Source: Utricularia gibba (taxonomy: Eukaryota > Streptophyta > Magnoliopsida > Lamiales > Lentibulariaceae). Taken from it: a stretch of 64,000 nucleotides of DNA. The notes beneath the pieces were generated by a model that saw only the letters and a program-made list of their open reading frames with translations, ran no database searches and was not told the origin of the DNA. Position numbers and translations under genes: made by a program. How positions within the stretch are numbered: the stretch's first letter is position 1; the number at the start of each line of letters is the position of its first letter. The stretch is from contig NEEC01000014.1 of assembly GCA_002189035.1 (NCBI GenBank), positions 2,978,501 to 3,042,500 of the forward strand, in the 5' to 3' direction. Shown here piece by piece: positions 1-12,747 of this stretch.

Positions 1-439
1 ACCCCACATTTCAATTGCTTCTAGAATTCTTCGATTGAGGCTATTGGCCAGTTTGTTGGTCTTCCGATTTTGATGGGGGATTTTAATGAAACCGTACCCC
101 TACATGAAAGATGGAGCTGCAGTGATGGGAATCTATCGGATCAAGATCGTTTTTGGGATTTTATGGTCCTTAACGGCATGAAGGATTTACCATCTGCAGC
201 AAAGAGATACACTTGGAGTAGCTCCGATATGCTCTCTTCCCACTTTGCATTGAGATATTGCCGATCACTGTCCAATGCTACTAACAATAGAATGGATTAA
301 CGATAGTCCAAAGTCTTTCAGATTTAACAATGGATGGATGGAACAACTGGAGCTGAAGGATATTATTCAAAACACTTCGGAGTTACCCCTGAACTATCAT
401 TCCAGAGGATCCATCCTCTAGCTCAAGCTAGGAAGGATG
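1..439 (+). pseudogene. L1-type LINE ORF2, endonuclease segment (LINE-a, part 1)
   Basis: This is part of ORF2 of a plant L1-type LINE, the protein that nicks target DNA and primes reverse transcription. The reading that begins at 70 has GDFNE, the metal-binding motif of the AP-type endonuclease, and YTWSS, the plant LINE equivalent of YTWSN. After a frame break, PKSFRFNNGWM around 305-337 matches the linker that usually follows the endonuclease. The 5' end lies outside the window. The ORF is broken by stops and shifts and is cut at 439 by a Copia insertion; LINE sequence resumes at 7393 in the same orientation. The family call is firm from the motifs; activity is excluded. Confidence 0.8.
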
Positions 440-880
440 TGCTAGAAATTCTTGTATTGGTGAAGAAGAGGTGATCCCGTATTTCTAGTTAAAGAGGACT
501 TCAATTAGTTTATATGGTATACCAACCTATTAACCTTGATAGGCTTGAATATGAGTTGGGCTTTGTGTGTGCGCATGATTCTAATTTATTAGATCAGATT
601 GGGTTTCCAAAGGGCTCTTAAACCCAAAAGGCTATGCATGTAGAGGGGGGATGTGCAAAACCGACCACGAAAGCCTTTTGCGTTTACAATCCAAGCCCAA
701 CATTTCGCCTCATTTTCATCTTGAGCCCATTAGGGTTAGCCATATATGTTCGACTGATTTTTGAGACCGAGATAGTGTTCTCGAAGAGCCTCTTAAATCC
801 TTGGGGATTAGGAAATCCTTTACATTTTACAAGTCCAAGGTTTTAATCTTTTTCTCATTCTCGATGTTTAATTTACAACA
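440..880 (+). repeat. 5' LTR of Copia element Cop-a
   Basis: The sequence runs from TGCTAGAAATT to TTTACAACA and matches the 3' copy at 4069-4196 plus 7080-7392 over its length, with many substitutions, so the insertion is old. The flanking five bases are ggatg (435-439) on the left and ggacg (7393-7397) on the right, a 4/5 target-site duplication that places the element inside LINE-a. No convincing tRNA primer site follows position 880. Confidence 0.82.
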
Positions 881-3800
881 ATATAAAGGAATTCTCGTGA
901 TGGATATGGCTGCCGCCTCTTTTAGAAACCCTAACCTTATGTTGTTTGTGCCATCAATCACCCGTGCTTTATTTACTGATGCCAGAACGCCTGTGGTGCT
1001 CATCTATGGTGCTTATTTGGTTTTTGTCACACTGTTCGCAACTACGCTGCCACCATTGACAAACCCTACTATCCAAAATCCATATGTCTCCCGCTATGTA
1101 CCATGAGTCACCTCCGGTGTACGTGATTTGTCTCTTAATCATCTGATTGCTGATCAATACCTCCTTGACATTGAAAAGATGGAATCTTTCGATGGCAAGA
1201 ACTTTTTACACTGGAAAGCTTGGATTTTTTGAATTTCTCAATATGCATAGTGTTGCCTGAGCCCTCGATATCACCAAACAAGAAGCCGTAAACACTTAAA
1301 TCTTTGCTGTGGATTGAGATTGGGCTAAGAGGTATGCCGTTATACTATAATTACTACTCGTGCTGACACTCTCTTTGATGTGTGTGGAGTCTAAAAGATG
1401 CTCCTCCAAATGGAATTCGATGATTGCAAAATACATTGCGGAGGAGGGTGACAATGATGTGATCAAATTTGCTGACAAGTCTACCACATTCGTGCCTTGA
1501 AAGGAAGAAGTCACTCTGTAGTTTACCTTAGGGAAGATTGTTCTTTTGAAGGATATGTTGCATACTCCTACCATAAATGCCAATGTCATCTCAACTATCT
1601 AGATGGATAAATATGGCCTAAATATCAATTTAGGTATTCGGACTGCTATGGTGACAAAAAACAATGTCTTTGTTAGGAGAGGATATATTGGTAATTAGGA
1701 GTTGTATGTGGTGAGTGTTTCTATTATTTCTGAGAATAAAGTTGATTATTCTTATATGATGTGCGCTTTTGATATCTAACATGCTAGACTAGATCATTGT
1801 AACTTTGCCTACATGAAAAAATACATCAATTAGATTTAATTCCGAAATTGCATGATTTACCTACTACGTGTGAGACTTGTGTAGAGACAAAAATGACTAA
1901 GAAATCATGTTTTTCTATGAATAGAGAATTTGAATTGCTTGCATTGATTCATCTGATGTGATTATACGATGTGCAAATCTAAAGGTGGAAATAAGTGCAT
2001 GGTTACTTTTATTGATGATTTCTCTAGATATGTTAGTTTGTATTTATTGAAACATAAATTTGAAGCATTTGATAAGTTTATGCTATTTAAAACTAAGACA
2101 AAAAATCAACTTGATAAGAAAATAAAAAAAGTCAGATTTGATAGAGAGGTGAATATTTCTTATTCAAAGACTTCTGCGAGAAGCATGAAATAATACATGA
2201 GATGAATCTTTCCTACTCCCCTAAATCAAATAGAGTGGTTGAAAGGAAGAATAAGACATTGAAGAAAATGATAAATTCAATGATTATTACTTCTCGCACT
2301 TTAGATGAAATTTTGGGGGAAGCAATTCTCAGAACTTGTCATGTTCAAAATTCCATTTGAGATATGGAAAGGCTACACATCAAATCTTAAATATTTAAAA
2401 GCGTGTGGGTGTTTAGCAAAAGTGATATTACTTGATCAGCAAACAATAATAGAAATAAAGAATGTAGAATTCTTTGAGCACATCTTTCCTCTAGTGGAAA
2501 AACAACGAGATGGTGGTGATGAGACACCTACTAATAAAACAGTTGAAACTAGTGAATCCTTGGAGAAAGTACCTTTGAGACAAAGCAAAAGGCAAAAGAT
2601 AGAGTCTAGCTTCGGGGATGACTTCTTTATGTATCTCACTAGTGGAGATCATCTAACCTATCATGATATGATTACCTACCCAGATGCTCTATTGTCAATG
2701 TAGGCCATTGATAGTGAGATAGATTTGATGAATAAGAACAATGTATGAGAAAGAGTGGACCTACCCCTTGGGGCAAAACCAATTGAGAGCAAATGGATCT
2801 TTAAGAAAAAGTTACTTGTAAATGGTAAATTAGATAAATACAAGGCTTGACTTGTAGCAAATAGTTAAATGCTGAAACCTAAAGTTGACTACTTTGAGGC
2901 ATTTTCCCTAGTGGTTCACTTCTTCGCCATACGAGTGTTTTTTGCAATGACATTTGTGCACAATTGGAAAATTCACCAAACAGATGTCAAAACAACATTC
3001 TTGAATGGTAAATTGGAGGAAGAAATCTGCATGTTTCAGCTTGGAGATGGAGACAAGGTGTGTCGACTATAGAAGTCATTGTATGGCTTGAAACAAGCAC
3101 CTGAACTGTTGTATGAAAAATTTGATGAAGTCATAACATTGTCAAGCTTCAAATCAAATCTAGTGGAGAGATGTGTTTAAGCTAAGATTTTTAATGATCA
3201 ATGTGTGATTATAAGCCTTTATGTGTATGATATATTGATCTTTGGGCCAAACCTAGACATTGTACTAGAGACCTTCAAATTCCTAGGCTCAAAATTTGAG
3301 ATGAAGGAAATGAGTGAAACTAGCTACATATTGGAAATCTAAATTGTATGAAATGAAGAAGGGTTTCTCTTGACTCAAAATCATTATATTAAAAAACTCT
3401 TAGAAAAGTTTTGTTTTCATGATGTGAAACCGACTAGGACCTCATATGTTTCCAATATTAGCTTATAGAAAAATAGAGATGATCGTGCATCCCAGAATGA
3501 ATATGCCTAGTTAATAAGAAGTGTGATGTAGGTACACACACAATCCAAATGAGAGTCATTGAGCATGTGTGAAGTGGTCATTGAAATACCTTGATTAGGT
3601 TCATATGGGTAATAACAAGTCACTGTTATTCTGAGAACATAACTCTAGGCAAGTGGTCGTTTTTATGGAATATGTGTTCTGTATGGAAAGTAAATGATGA
3701 GTATTTACTTTTAATATCTCTATAACTTATAAAAATTAGTAACACATATAAACACCTACATAAGTATGAAGGATAGTGGTTCCTAGGAGATATATGTAAT

Positions 3801-4068
3801 CTTTAGAACACTTATGAATCAATAGAAGATGCACTGAGCTTATGAGTGCACTTGAGCATTGGACAATTGACGATTGTGGGGGTGGGTTTGATGTGATTGA
3901 CTATATCTCTGCATCACAAAATAGTATTCGTTTCATAGAAATACAATTATACCATCTACTTAGTGATACATGTGTAGTACAATCATAAGATTGGTTTATA
4001 TATGAAAGATACCATTCTCCAAACATTAGAGCCTGCATGACTTAGTCCATATCCAATATGTAGGGGAT
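881..4068 (+). pseudogene. Copia polyprotein remnant of Cop-a (gag, PR, IN, RT, RNase H)
   Basis: This is the internal region of a Copia retrotransposon in the usual order gag-protease-integrase-reverse transcriptase-RNase H. SFDGKNFLHWKAW near 1180-1225 is gag-like. VTFIDDFSRYVSLYLL near 2000-2050 is the integrase core start. ESKWIFKK near 2790 opens the RT. TDVKTTFLNGKLEEEI near 2980-3030 and KSLYGLKQAPE at 3073-3105 are RT signatures. The catalytic box reads YVYD near 3220 instead of YVDD, so one metal-binding aspartate is lost. Many stops and frame shifts interrupt the coding region. A short AGGGGA purine tract lies just before the 3' LTR at 4069. Non-functional. Confidence 0.85.
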
Positions 4069-4199
4069 TATTGGAAATTTTTATATTGGAGAAGAATAGG
4101 TGATCCCACATTGCTAGTTGAAGAGGACTTCAACTAATTTATATGAGATACCAACCCATTAATTTTGATAGGTTTGAGAATGATTTGGGCCTTCTTTTA
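4069..4199 (+). repeat. 3' LTR of Cop-a, left piece
   Basis: The sequence is homologous to 440-560, including GAGGACTTCAA and the TTTATATG block. It stops abruptly near 4199, where minus-strand LINE sequence begins; the rest of this LTR is at about 7080-7392. Confidence 0.8.
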
Positions 4200-7079
4200 T
4201 TTGATTGGCTATTTTATTTCCAAAAGGCATACACTACGTTACACTTCTATATGCAATATTTTATGAACTATGCTATACACTAGGGTCAAGAGCCCCTATA
4301 TCTAGCTATGGAGTCGCATACTACACCCACAGGACACATAACCCAATCTTGCCAAATCAGCCTACAAGTGCCAGGTTTGCATCTCTTATTGATCCATGAG
4401 AAGGAACGGAATTGGATGTTTTCGAATGCTAGTAAAGTTGGGTCCTCTCTATTGTAGAAAACTTAGGCATTTTTTCGCTTCCATATCATCCATATTGCTA
4501 GTGAATAGGTAAGTGAGTTGAGTCGTCTGAGCGAATTTTCACTACATTTTATGTCTAGATTTGGATCTAACTCCAGATGATCTGACTTGCATAGCATTTG
4601 AAGATGGTGTGTAAGGCATCTTTAGTCTCAAAGTTGCACATCACATAGGTCACTAGTATATTCACTATACCTCTTAACTCCAAGTTCATAGTAGTTGCCA
4701 AACCAGAATTTAGTAGTCTTCATACACAAAAGTTCACCTTAGATGGAATTAATCTCTCCCACCTATGTTTCTTCAATCGTTGGGTCGATCTTCCTTCTAA
4801 AAAAAACTTTTTGATAATTAAAGTTGCTTTCTTGACATTGAAAACTCCATCAACATCCTTAGTACATGTCACATAGTCCACTCTCCCCAAGAAATTTGCT
4901 TTGCACAGGATGTTTTCCAAGCTGTGAAGTTCTTGCAAAGCTTGGTATCTCAGTTGGCATCTTCAATCCGATGTCCAATACCACTCCCCATCAGACAGCA
5001 AACCCAACTCTGCAACTACTGCCTCCCTATCCATAGCTAAACAAAATAATCTCGGAAACTTAATGTTAAAGGATATACCTTCTATTCATTCATCGTGATA
5101 AAACTTAATCTGATTTCCTTGATGGATAGATAACTTGAACTATTCGTACAGTGGTTTCCCAATAGCTTCCCAATATTTCCCAATATGAATTATTCTTTCC
5201 CATTTAGATTTGTGACATACATCCAGGCTGACAAACCACCCGGTGGACCATATATGCCAATTATGATTCTCCTTCACAATGCCTTATCTTCAATGTTAAA
5301 TCTCCACCACCATTTAGAGAGAAGGCAATGTTTTTGGCCTTCAAATTTGGAATTCCTAACCCACCTTCTTGTGAGGCTTGAGAAAGTTTCTTCCAACCGA
5401 TCTAGTAGATTTTCCTTTCTTTACCCCTGTTTCCTCAAAAGAATCACATACATATTACTTTAAGAGTTTCTAATACCTCATTCATGAGATCATAAAGTGA
5501 CATGTAGAACAAAGGAAGGCTACTAAGTCATGCCTTTAGTAGAGTAAGTCTACCTGCTTGGAAAATCAGTCTAGCTTTCTAAGCTGATAATTTACCTTTG
5601 AACTTATTGATGATATGATCCCAAGAAGAAACTTGCTTCATCAGCATGCCCATTTGGAAACCCAAATACTTCATTGGGAATTCACCAATTGAGCACCCTA
5701 TTTGACATGCATGTTGTGCAATACTATCTTGATCAATGTTGATGTCGTGTGGTCCAAATTTCTGCATATTTACCTTGAGGCCCAAAGCATCTTTAAACAA
5801 ACGTATCGAAGATGAGAAGATTAGGACTAGTAATACCAATCTTGATTCCCTTAGTAGGTAACATTCTATAACTCTTTGGATTAATTAGTGAAATATCTTT
5901 GCCATGATAAGGAATAAGGAGCACAGGGATCTTCTTGTCTCAACCTCTTCTATACTACAAAAAAAACCAGAGAGCCCCATTTACTAGGACCATAGTAGCC
6001 TCGTTTTGGAGTAACCCCTTAATCCAATTCATCCGTATTTTGCTAAAGCTCATCAATTCCATAGTTCTAAATAAGAATTCCAATTGGACTGAATCATATG
6101 CTCTGTCAAAATCAATTTTGAAAAAACCAGCTAGATGTTTAGTTCACTTTAGGTAGTTTAATGTTTTCTCCATACTGAGAGCTCCATCAATAATCTGCTT
6201 ACCTTTAATGAGAGCCCATAATGTATATCTTACTGACAGGCCATTGGTTTTTAATGAGGGCAAAGGTAAAGCCATTAGGCCCATGACATGAATTTATCGC
6301 TCATCACACTTTAGATTCTGAAAAGTTTCTATCAAGCCATGTTTGTGAACTTTCAGACAGTTGCTTCACCTCCTGAAAATAAACATTTGGGCATGGTAAA
6401 TATCAGCTTTATATTCGTTGATACAAAAGTCAAAAGCAATAGCCTTCATGGATGTTGGATTAGTCTCCCGAATTCTGTTGATCATTAGTCCTCCCATTCT
6501 CTGCAATCCTTTCCTCTTTGAATTAAATTATGAAAAAACCTGCTGTTTTCATCCCCCTTTAGTATCCACTTTCCTTTAAAACATTGTCTATTCATGTCTT
6601 TCTGTATTGTTTAGTCTCCACAATTCTCTTTTAAACTCCTCTAGATCCTTTTTTCAAAAGCGATAAGGTTCGTCGTCTCCGCCTTTCTCTCTAGGTTATC
6701 AATTCTCATAGTGGTCTCTTTGATCCATAGTTTCAGTTTGCCTTTGATAAGGTTTAATTTTTTAGCACATGACTAGTTGTTCCATGGATGTTGATCTATT
6801 GCCATTTGTCTTGAGGAAAGCTCTTAAACCCGATGACTCAACAAAGAATTAAAAACTCTAAAAGAGGTAGGTCCAAAAGTCCCAATGATCCCATTCCAAT
6901 TCAATTGGCCTATGATTAGAATCACCTTGCTCAAGCCCTGCAAGAACAAATTCTCTTTGATTCTCTAGCCTTACATCCATCGGTTAGACCATGTAAACTT
7001 CCTCCTATTTAGTGCTTGATCAGTAAATTCTCTTTCATTTCTCTTAGATTTACATTATAGCCTTTCTTCTTTGACTCCT
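4200..7079 (-). pseudogene. L1-type LINE ORF2 (LINE-b), nested in the Cop-a LTR
   Basis: This is a long 5'-truncated LINE copy read on the minus strand. From right to left it has RKFTWSNRWM (about 6975-7005, end of endonuclease), NHRPIELEW (about 6900-6930), WILKGDENSRFFH before the RT (about 6515-6560), GLKVNMQKF and YLGFQMG in the RT thumb (about 5660-5790), KLSA near 5580, and a C-terminal zinc-knuckle/WKRKNA-type tail near 4440-4650. Stops and shifts are scattered throughout, so it is not coding. The junctions share TTTATT-GATT-like sequence (about 4196-4207 and 7078-7095) that may be a diverged target duplication. It interrupts the Copia 3' LTR and is therefore younger than it. Confidence 0.82.
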
Positions 7080-7392
7080 TTATTAGATTAGATTGGGTTT
7101 CCAGAAGGCCCTAAAACTCATGTGATTTGGGGGGTGTGAAACTGACCTTAAAAGGCTTTCATGTGTGTCTACAGTCAATTAGGATTATGTTTGACTGATT
7201 TTTCTTAGATTTGCCTCATTTTTATCTAGAGCACATTATGGTTAGCCATATATGTTCAACTGATTTCTGAAATCAAGATAGTGTTCTTGTAGAGCCTCAT
7301 GAATCCTTGGGGATTGAGAAATCGTTTAGGATAATGTGTTATGCACCTAAGGTTTTGATCTTTTTCTCATCCTGAATGTTTGATTTACAACA
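7080..7392 (+). repeat. 3' LTR of Cop-a, right piece
   Basis: The sequence is homologous to about 590-880: GGGTTTCCA, the TTAGCCATATATGTTC block, AATCCTTGGGGATT and the terminal GATTTACAACA. Together with 4069-4199 it makes one LTR of the same length as the 5' LTR. It is followed by the target duplication ggacg. Confidence 0.82.
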
Positions 7393-8903
7393 GGACGAAA
7401 TGAGAGTTGAAAAATGAAATGTCAATTGAGGGAATGAAATTGAGGAAGAATTGAAAATCATCGCTAGAGAGGTGGAACTTTGAGAACATGATTAGAAAAT
7501 TGTCATTTTCCAAAGGAAGAACGTACATATAGTATTGAGCTCTGCTCTAAGTGGCTGATTAAAAGTATTGTAATTTGAAATCTCAAAGTCAATGAGTGAA
7601 AGTTGAAGATGAGAATAGTAAATTTTTCCACAAATCTATGGCTTTTAATTGAAATCACAATTGGTGCTGAAGACTCATGGTTGATGGAGAATAAATCCAT
7701 GATGCTATTGGAATGAAATATGCTGCCTCTCAGTATTTTCAGAATCTATTAAGTAAGGAATCTTTGATATGTTATGATATTGAATGGATAGATTTGAGAG
7801 ATTTCATTCGGATGAGAGTAGAGTTTTGGAGCAAACGATTTCAGAGGATGAAATATGGACTGCGATAAAGACAAATGCCCAGGTCTCAGAGTTAAGCTTC
7901 AAAAGACGAAGGTATTCGGCATCAATATTCCTTTGAGTACGATCTCCTTAATGGCTAGTAGATTGGGTTGCAGAGTTATCGAGTGGCCTTTCGAGTATCT
8001 TAGACTACCTATTGGTTCAGATATGAAACAGATTCAGGCTTGGGAAGTGCCTATAAGCAAGATCAAGAATCAAATTCATTCCTGGACAGCAAGATGGATG
8101 TCGAAAGCCGGCCGACTAACCATGTGCAAAGCAGTTTGGGGAGTCTTTGTTTATATTATTTCTCACTTTTTCAAGTTCCTAAGCTGGTAATCAACAAGAT
8201 GGAGAATATCAGAATGTGTTTCTTTGGGATGGAATACCACAAGAAGGTAGGAAGATTGCATAGTCTTTTGGGAAAAAAATCTACAACCATATGAAGAGGG
8301 AGGACTTGATGTAGGCAGCTTGGAAGTCACAAACTAAGCATTGTTATCCAAAAGGTGGTGGCAGTAGAAAAGCAATCAAAGAGGCTTGTGGAAAAGAGTT
8401 ATTGAATCTATCTATGGTATTGGAGGAGATATCGACACCAGTATGAGTTCGTGGTTAAGGAACACAAATCGAGGACATATCGCAAGATTGAGATCATGAA
8501 TATTAAAGACTTGTCTAGAGGTAGATTTGAATTATGGTTCAAGCATATGCTGAGGGATGGTACGTGAACTCGCTTTTGGGAGGATTGTTGAGGACAATAA
8601 GAAGGTAATTTGAAGGATTCATTCCCATAAATTTATGGCTCTATTTTTCATGCAGACTTGCTCCTCTCATTAGCAGAAACAAGTCTTCTTCAACCAAGCG
8701 TCCAGACGTAGTTTCAAGTCATCCAAGAAACATCAACTTCGGCTGCTTTGTTCCATCAAAGAGTGACCAACAATATGGCATCATCGCTATTAGGACATAC
8801 AGCCTCGACAATCCAGCTAATGAGGTTAAATTCAGTCAAATGGGATAGAATTTTACTATTAAAGCAGCCAAGAATCTTATACTTCCATTGAAAGTGAGGA
8901 TTT
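7393..8903 (+). pseudogene. L1-type LINE ORF2 (LINE-a, part 2: RT thumb and C-terminal region)
   Basis: This continues the LINE that begins at the left window edge. The reading at 7855-8190 carries the typical thumb block: GLRVKLQKTKVFGI, the LGC box, FEYLRLPIG, then TARWMSKAGRLTMCKAV. Other frames continue with VPKLVINKMENI, an FFWDG-like box, SLEVTN.ALLSKRWW and GLWKRVIESIYG up to about 8430, and RDGTWTRFWEDC near 8560. Most of the RT palm is absent between about 7450 and 7850. The segment ends at 8903 where a solo LTR is inserted after the codons for LKVRIF. Broken by many stops. Confidence 0.82.
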
Positions 8904-9877
8904 TAATAAGTGATTTTATGTCGTTCTAAAACATATTCTTCTATTACTTTTGAGTGTTGTTTTTAATTACCTTAAACTCCAATTTCTCATTATTTTCAAT
9001 TGATTTTGTATTTTTCACACTACTTTGATCTTTTTGCAGAGAAAGTATATTTTGTGGATTTTTAGGGAATTTTTGGATCAATTTGAAGATGATCTTGAAA
9101 GATTTGAATAAAAGATTTGAATAGAAAATCTTATCTAAACCCATTAAGCAAGTTCAATATGAAGATTTGGATTTGCTCTTCTATAAGTACCCCAATCTCT
9201 CAATCATTAGAAATATATTTAGACCCTTTTTTCTTTGTGTTTTTTCCTATTTTTGTGTTTATTTTCATGTTTGAGTCAAAAGTATGCATGTAGGTGCTTG
9301 CGGTTAAGGATCTGCGATGAAACCTTACTTGTGTAAGTCTTGCACATGTGATTGATTTATTATATTTTTTGATATTTAATTTGAGGTTTGATTCTGTTTT
9401 TCTCAACATTTTCTTTACGAACGTGCTCTTTAACACTACATAACCTCAAGAGAGTGTGGGAGAATCTAAGGTGGTCTTCAGGCACCTAAGGAGAAATTAT
9501 CAATCTGATATTGTTGTTAAGGCATATTTTGTTTAATCTGTCTACGAGGTGTGAACTGTAGGAGTTAGATTTGGGTGTGGGGAAAACATGGATTATAACA
9601 AGAGATGAAATAACTCTGGTGACATGGTTGATTCTATAATTCCTATAAACGAGGGAGGGTGCTATAACCGAGTAACACTATTCTAGAATAACACCCTCAG
9701 AATTTATACAAGCAGATTAGATTTCTAGATATGTGTATGGGTGAAATTTGAGCAAGTTGAATTCTAGATCTAAAGCCATTTTTCTTATTATTTTAAAACC
9801 AAATTTTTGTTTTCTTTTCAGTCTTGAGTCAATATTTTAAAAGAAAATTTCAATAATAATTCTTTGTATTACCATCA
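8904..9877 (+). repeat. Solo LTR, family R4 (Athila-like Gypsy)
   Basis: The sequence is homologous to the 3' LTR at 46922-48077. Shared stretches include AATAAGTGATTTT at the start, CTACTTTGATCTTTTTG, AGAGTGTGGGAGAATC, GGAGTTAGATTTGGGTGT and CTGGTG.CATGGTTGATTCTATAAT. It starts TAATAAG (TGATAAG in the other copy) and ends ..CCATCA. The flanks gattt and tattt form a 4/5 target duplication, and the host LINE frame (..KVRIF / FLWQASMNQ) rejoins across it. There is no internal sequence, so this is a solo LTR left by LTR-LTR recombination. Confidence 0.8.
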
Positions 9878-10377
9878 TATTTTTCTTTGGCAAGCAAGCA
9901 TGAATCAGCTCCCCACAAGTGAAAATCTCATGATACAAGAAGCAGAGGCAGAGGCTTGTAAGTATTCTCGATGTGGTCACTCGATAGAAATATCGGAACA
10001 CCTTATGTTCCAATGCTCAATGGTTGGTAGTATATAAAGGAAAATTCTAGAATAGTGGCATTTAGGCAGGTGGATGACCTCAATCTCTACATGGTATTCT
10101 TTTTTTCCGATTGACTGTCGGTTAGAAAAAGTAGACAAGTATGGAACTCGACAATTGCTGCAGTCATGTGGCATATGGAACTTGACAAGACCTATCCACA
10201 ATCCAACTGGAATAGGCTAAGCCACTTTTTGATATATAGCTTTTCGGGATATATAGGAAAAATTAGCTCCATTGGGACCTCTATATGTCAGCAGAGTTAA
10301 ACTAGTGTATAAATTTTGACAATATATAATGGAGATATCTTCAAAAAAAAAAAAAAAAGAAAAAAGAGAAAGGCTTG
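9878..10377 (+). pseudogene. L1-type LINE 3' end with poly-A (LINE-a, part 3)
   Basis: The reading FLWQASMNQLPTSENLM continues directly from the LINE segment left of the solo LTR. It is followed by CKYSRCGHSIEISEHLMFQC, a C-C-H-C zinc-knuckle block typical of the C terminus of plant LINE ORF2. After the coding part comes about 150 bases of 3' UTR and a run of 16 A at 10343-10358 with an A-rich tail, which marks the 3' end of the element. Confidence 0.78.
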
Positions 10378-11050
10378 AGCAAAAAGTAAATGAGAAGAAC
10401 CATTAGTATAGCAAAGATTCAGAAATAAAGTATTAGAGAAGTAGTGCTTAGATGATGAATAGCTCACAAAGCAATGTCTAGAAAGGAAATGTTGAAGGAG
10501 TGCAATTGCTCACGTGACGAAGGCCAACGTAATGAATCCCATGTAGAAAGACAGAAACTATGCATCTGCACTCATGGAAAAGGATGAAGATCTTCATACT
10601 CACGGAAAGCTCCAGACCATGTTTCAATGATTTGTTCGGAGCTCCACATGCCACCTCATTATCACAGGAATTATTAATATTTTTTTGGTGATTTTACATA
10701 ATATTGGATATTTTTACGAAAAAAATAAATGAGGTAAACAAGCTTGATAAACCAAGAAGAGATTCTAGAGGGAAGAATTCTCGAAGCGCAGGGGTTGCTC
10801 TTTCTTCATAAATTGGTCTTTATATTTTTCTACTTCATTGATTCTATACTTGTCCAAAAGGTATGAAATATGATTGAACATTATACTTTCGCCATCTAAC
10901 CATATTGTATACAAACATGATACATGGTCACCCTTTACTGATCAACTACATAACACTATGTAGGCTCGTCAGACAGCTATTCTTCTATTTTGGAGAAATG
11001 TGGATGACCATCCTTGGCTGCGTGTGGAGATGACAAACCAGATAATTTTG
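10378..11050. other. Intergenic, no gene seen
   Basis: This stretch is AT-rich with no ORF above background and no recognisable repeat. It follows the LINE-a poly-A tail. Confidence 0.5.
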
Positions 11051-11054
11051 GAAA

Positions 11055-11910
11055 TATACCCATCTTGTTATTTTTTTCTCATAATTATGTTTCAACATTA
11101 AATAATAGTTATCAATAATTTATTGTGTTTTTTACTAAAATTAAATACATAATTTAAAAAACATACGTAAATGTATATAATTTCACGGAGATAACTCTTA
11201 TAGTTATTAATAACGCAACTTATCAATAAAATAAATAAATTATTATTATTAATGGAAACGTAACTTTTAGTTGTCACATATTTACAATATGTAGTCTAAT
11301 GTGATAACTAATGCATTTGCTTATAATGATTTATTACATCTTATTTTTTGGTTATTAATTTTACACTAATTTCCAGAAAATATTGTACAAAAATATGTAT
11401 AAATTTTAAAATTATTGGCCTATACACATAGGGCATTTAGGGGCGCCTCCTTACTCACTTTTTTAAGAAATCATTAATGTGCATACCAGTAACCAATGCA
11501 TTGATTATTTAATTTTAATGATTTCCTGAAAATAATTTACGTTTAATGATTTTTCAACTTGCATTAGTAATTTGTATAGGTTACTGATATGTAAAATAAT
11601 GATATCATGGATAGCCATATTACATATGGATAATATATATAGACGTGTGAAGAAAACGTTCTTGGTCTGGATCGATTCCTAAGAAGTCAACTGGGGAAGC
11701 GATACTTGTTATTAATTTGTTGTATGGGTATGGTATTTAATCTAGTAAAAGATTATTTAAAATATTTAATATATATTAATACGATTACAATGCATTAGTT
11801 ATCACACAGGACTGTGTATCAATATAAATTAATAAAAAATACACAATAAAAATAGATAACTATTACTTAATGTTGAAACATAATTTTGAAAAAAAAATGG
11901 ATAGATGGTT
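11055..11910. mobile_element. Inverted-repeat (MITE/foldback-like) DNA element
   Basis: The left arm (11060-11160 and again about 11290-11320) and the right arm (about 11775-11905) are inverted copies. Both contain AATTATGTTTCAACATTAA followed by TAATAGTTATC, TTATTGTGT and GTGATAACTAATGCATT in the same order when the right arm is read in reverse. The arms are more than 100 bases and imperfect, and the roughly 450-base centre has no ORF. This fits a non-autonomous DNA transposon with long terminal inverted repeats, for example Mutator-like. Exact ends and a target duplication could not be set. Confidence 0.6.
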
Positions 11911-12682
11911 GCTTTTCTAACACATTTAGGACAGTGGATAATTATGGAAATTCAAAAAATTGTAATGGGCATCAACGATTTCATACCAAATCCCATCAAT
12001 CGAAACACTTTTTAAAAAAAATACGAGACATGTAAGTCATAGAAGAAAGAGAGCTATTCATACCCCAAACATTGATTCGATTGATGATGAAAGAAAATTA
12101 TTGGTTCAGTTCTCGAGATTCACGATAGAAAAAAGTAAATGGTCAAATTCTATTGAGCCTGACTCAGAGTGATGATTTATCAAAGAATGACTCTAGTTAT
12201 GAAATGATTGAACAACCCGGACCATTTTACTTATGATACTTGATTGACATTTTTAAAAATCTCTGTTGAATTATGTACTAATATACCCTATTTAGTAGAC
12301 ACACAAGTATTTTCTTGCTCATTATTAGATAATTACTTATTTACAAATTTTATGTGAAATTAATACTTTGCATTTCTCATCTCATGGAAAACCCTTTTCA
12401 CTCCACTTAGCCTACTTCCTCTCGATTGATTCTACCATAGAGTCTAACTTCATCCTCTTCCCTAGGGATCTTAAATGAGGGCCTTGGGAGCCCGGGAGAC
12501 TCCAACTACAATCCATGCTAGACCTCACCAACAGCCTATCTTTCTTTCAATAGAGTCTTTTACTGGCATGTTTCAGTCCTCTTCCCCATTACCTACAAAA
12601 AGTGAGCAATGGCTTAGCTACAAGGTACTATCATTACTATATGGATAATGTGACATTGAACCCATAATCGCAACAACCCAAT

Positions 12683-12719
12683 TGCGAGAGGGAACTCCAC
12701 CAACTGAGCTATATTCCCC
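12683..12719 (-). pseudogene. trnA-UGC: tRNA-Ala(UGC) 5' exon, plastid-derived pseudogene
   Basis: The 37-base exon reads GGGGAATATAGCTCAGTTGG and continues to the UGC-containing anticodon arm, where the group II intron normally begins. It differs from the plastid exon by an extra A in the acceptor stem and changes in the anticodon stem. The 3' exon is absent, so no tRNA can be made. Confidence 0.8.
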
Positions 12720-12747
12720 TGAGATTCTACTCTTTACTTGGCACTGC

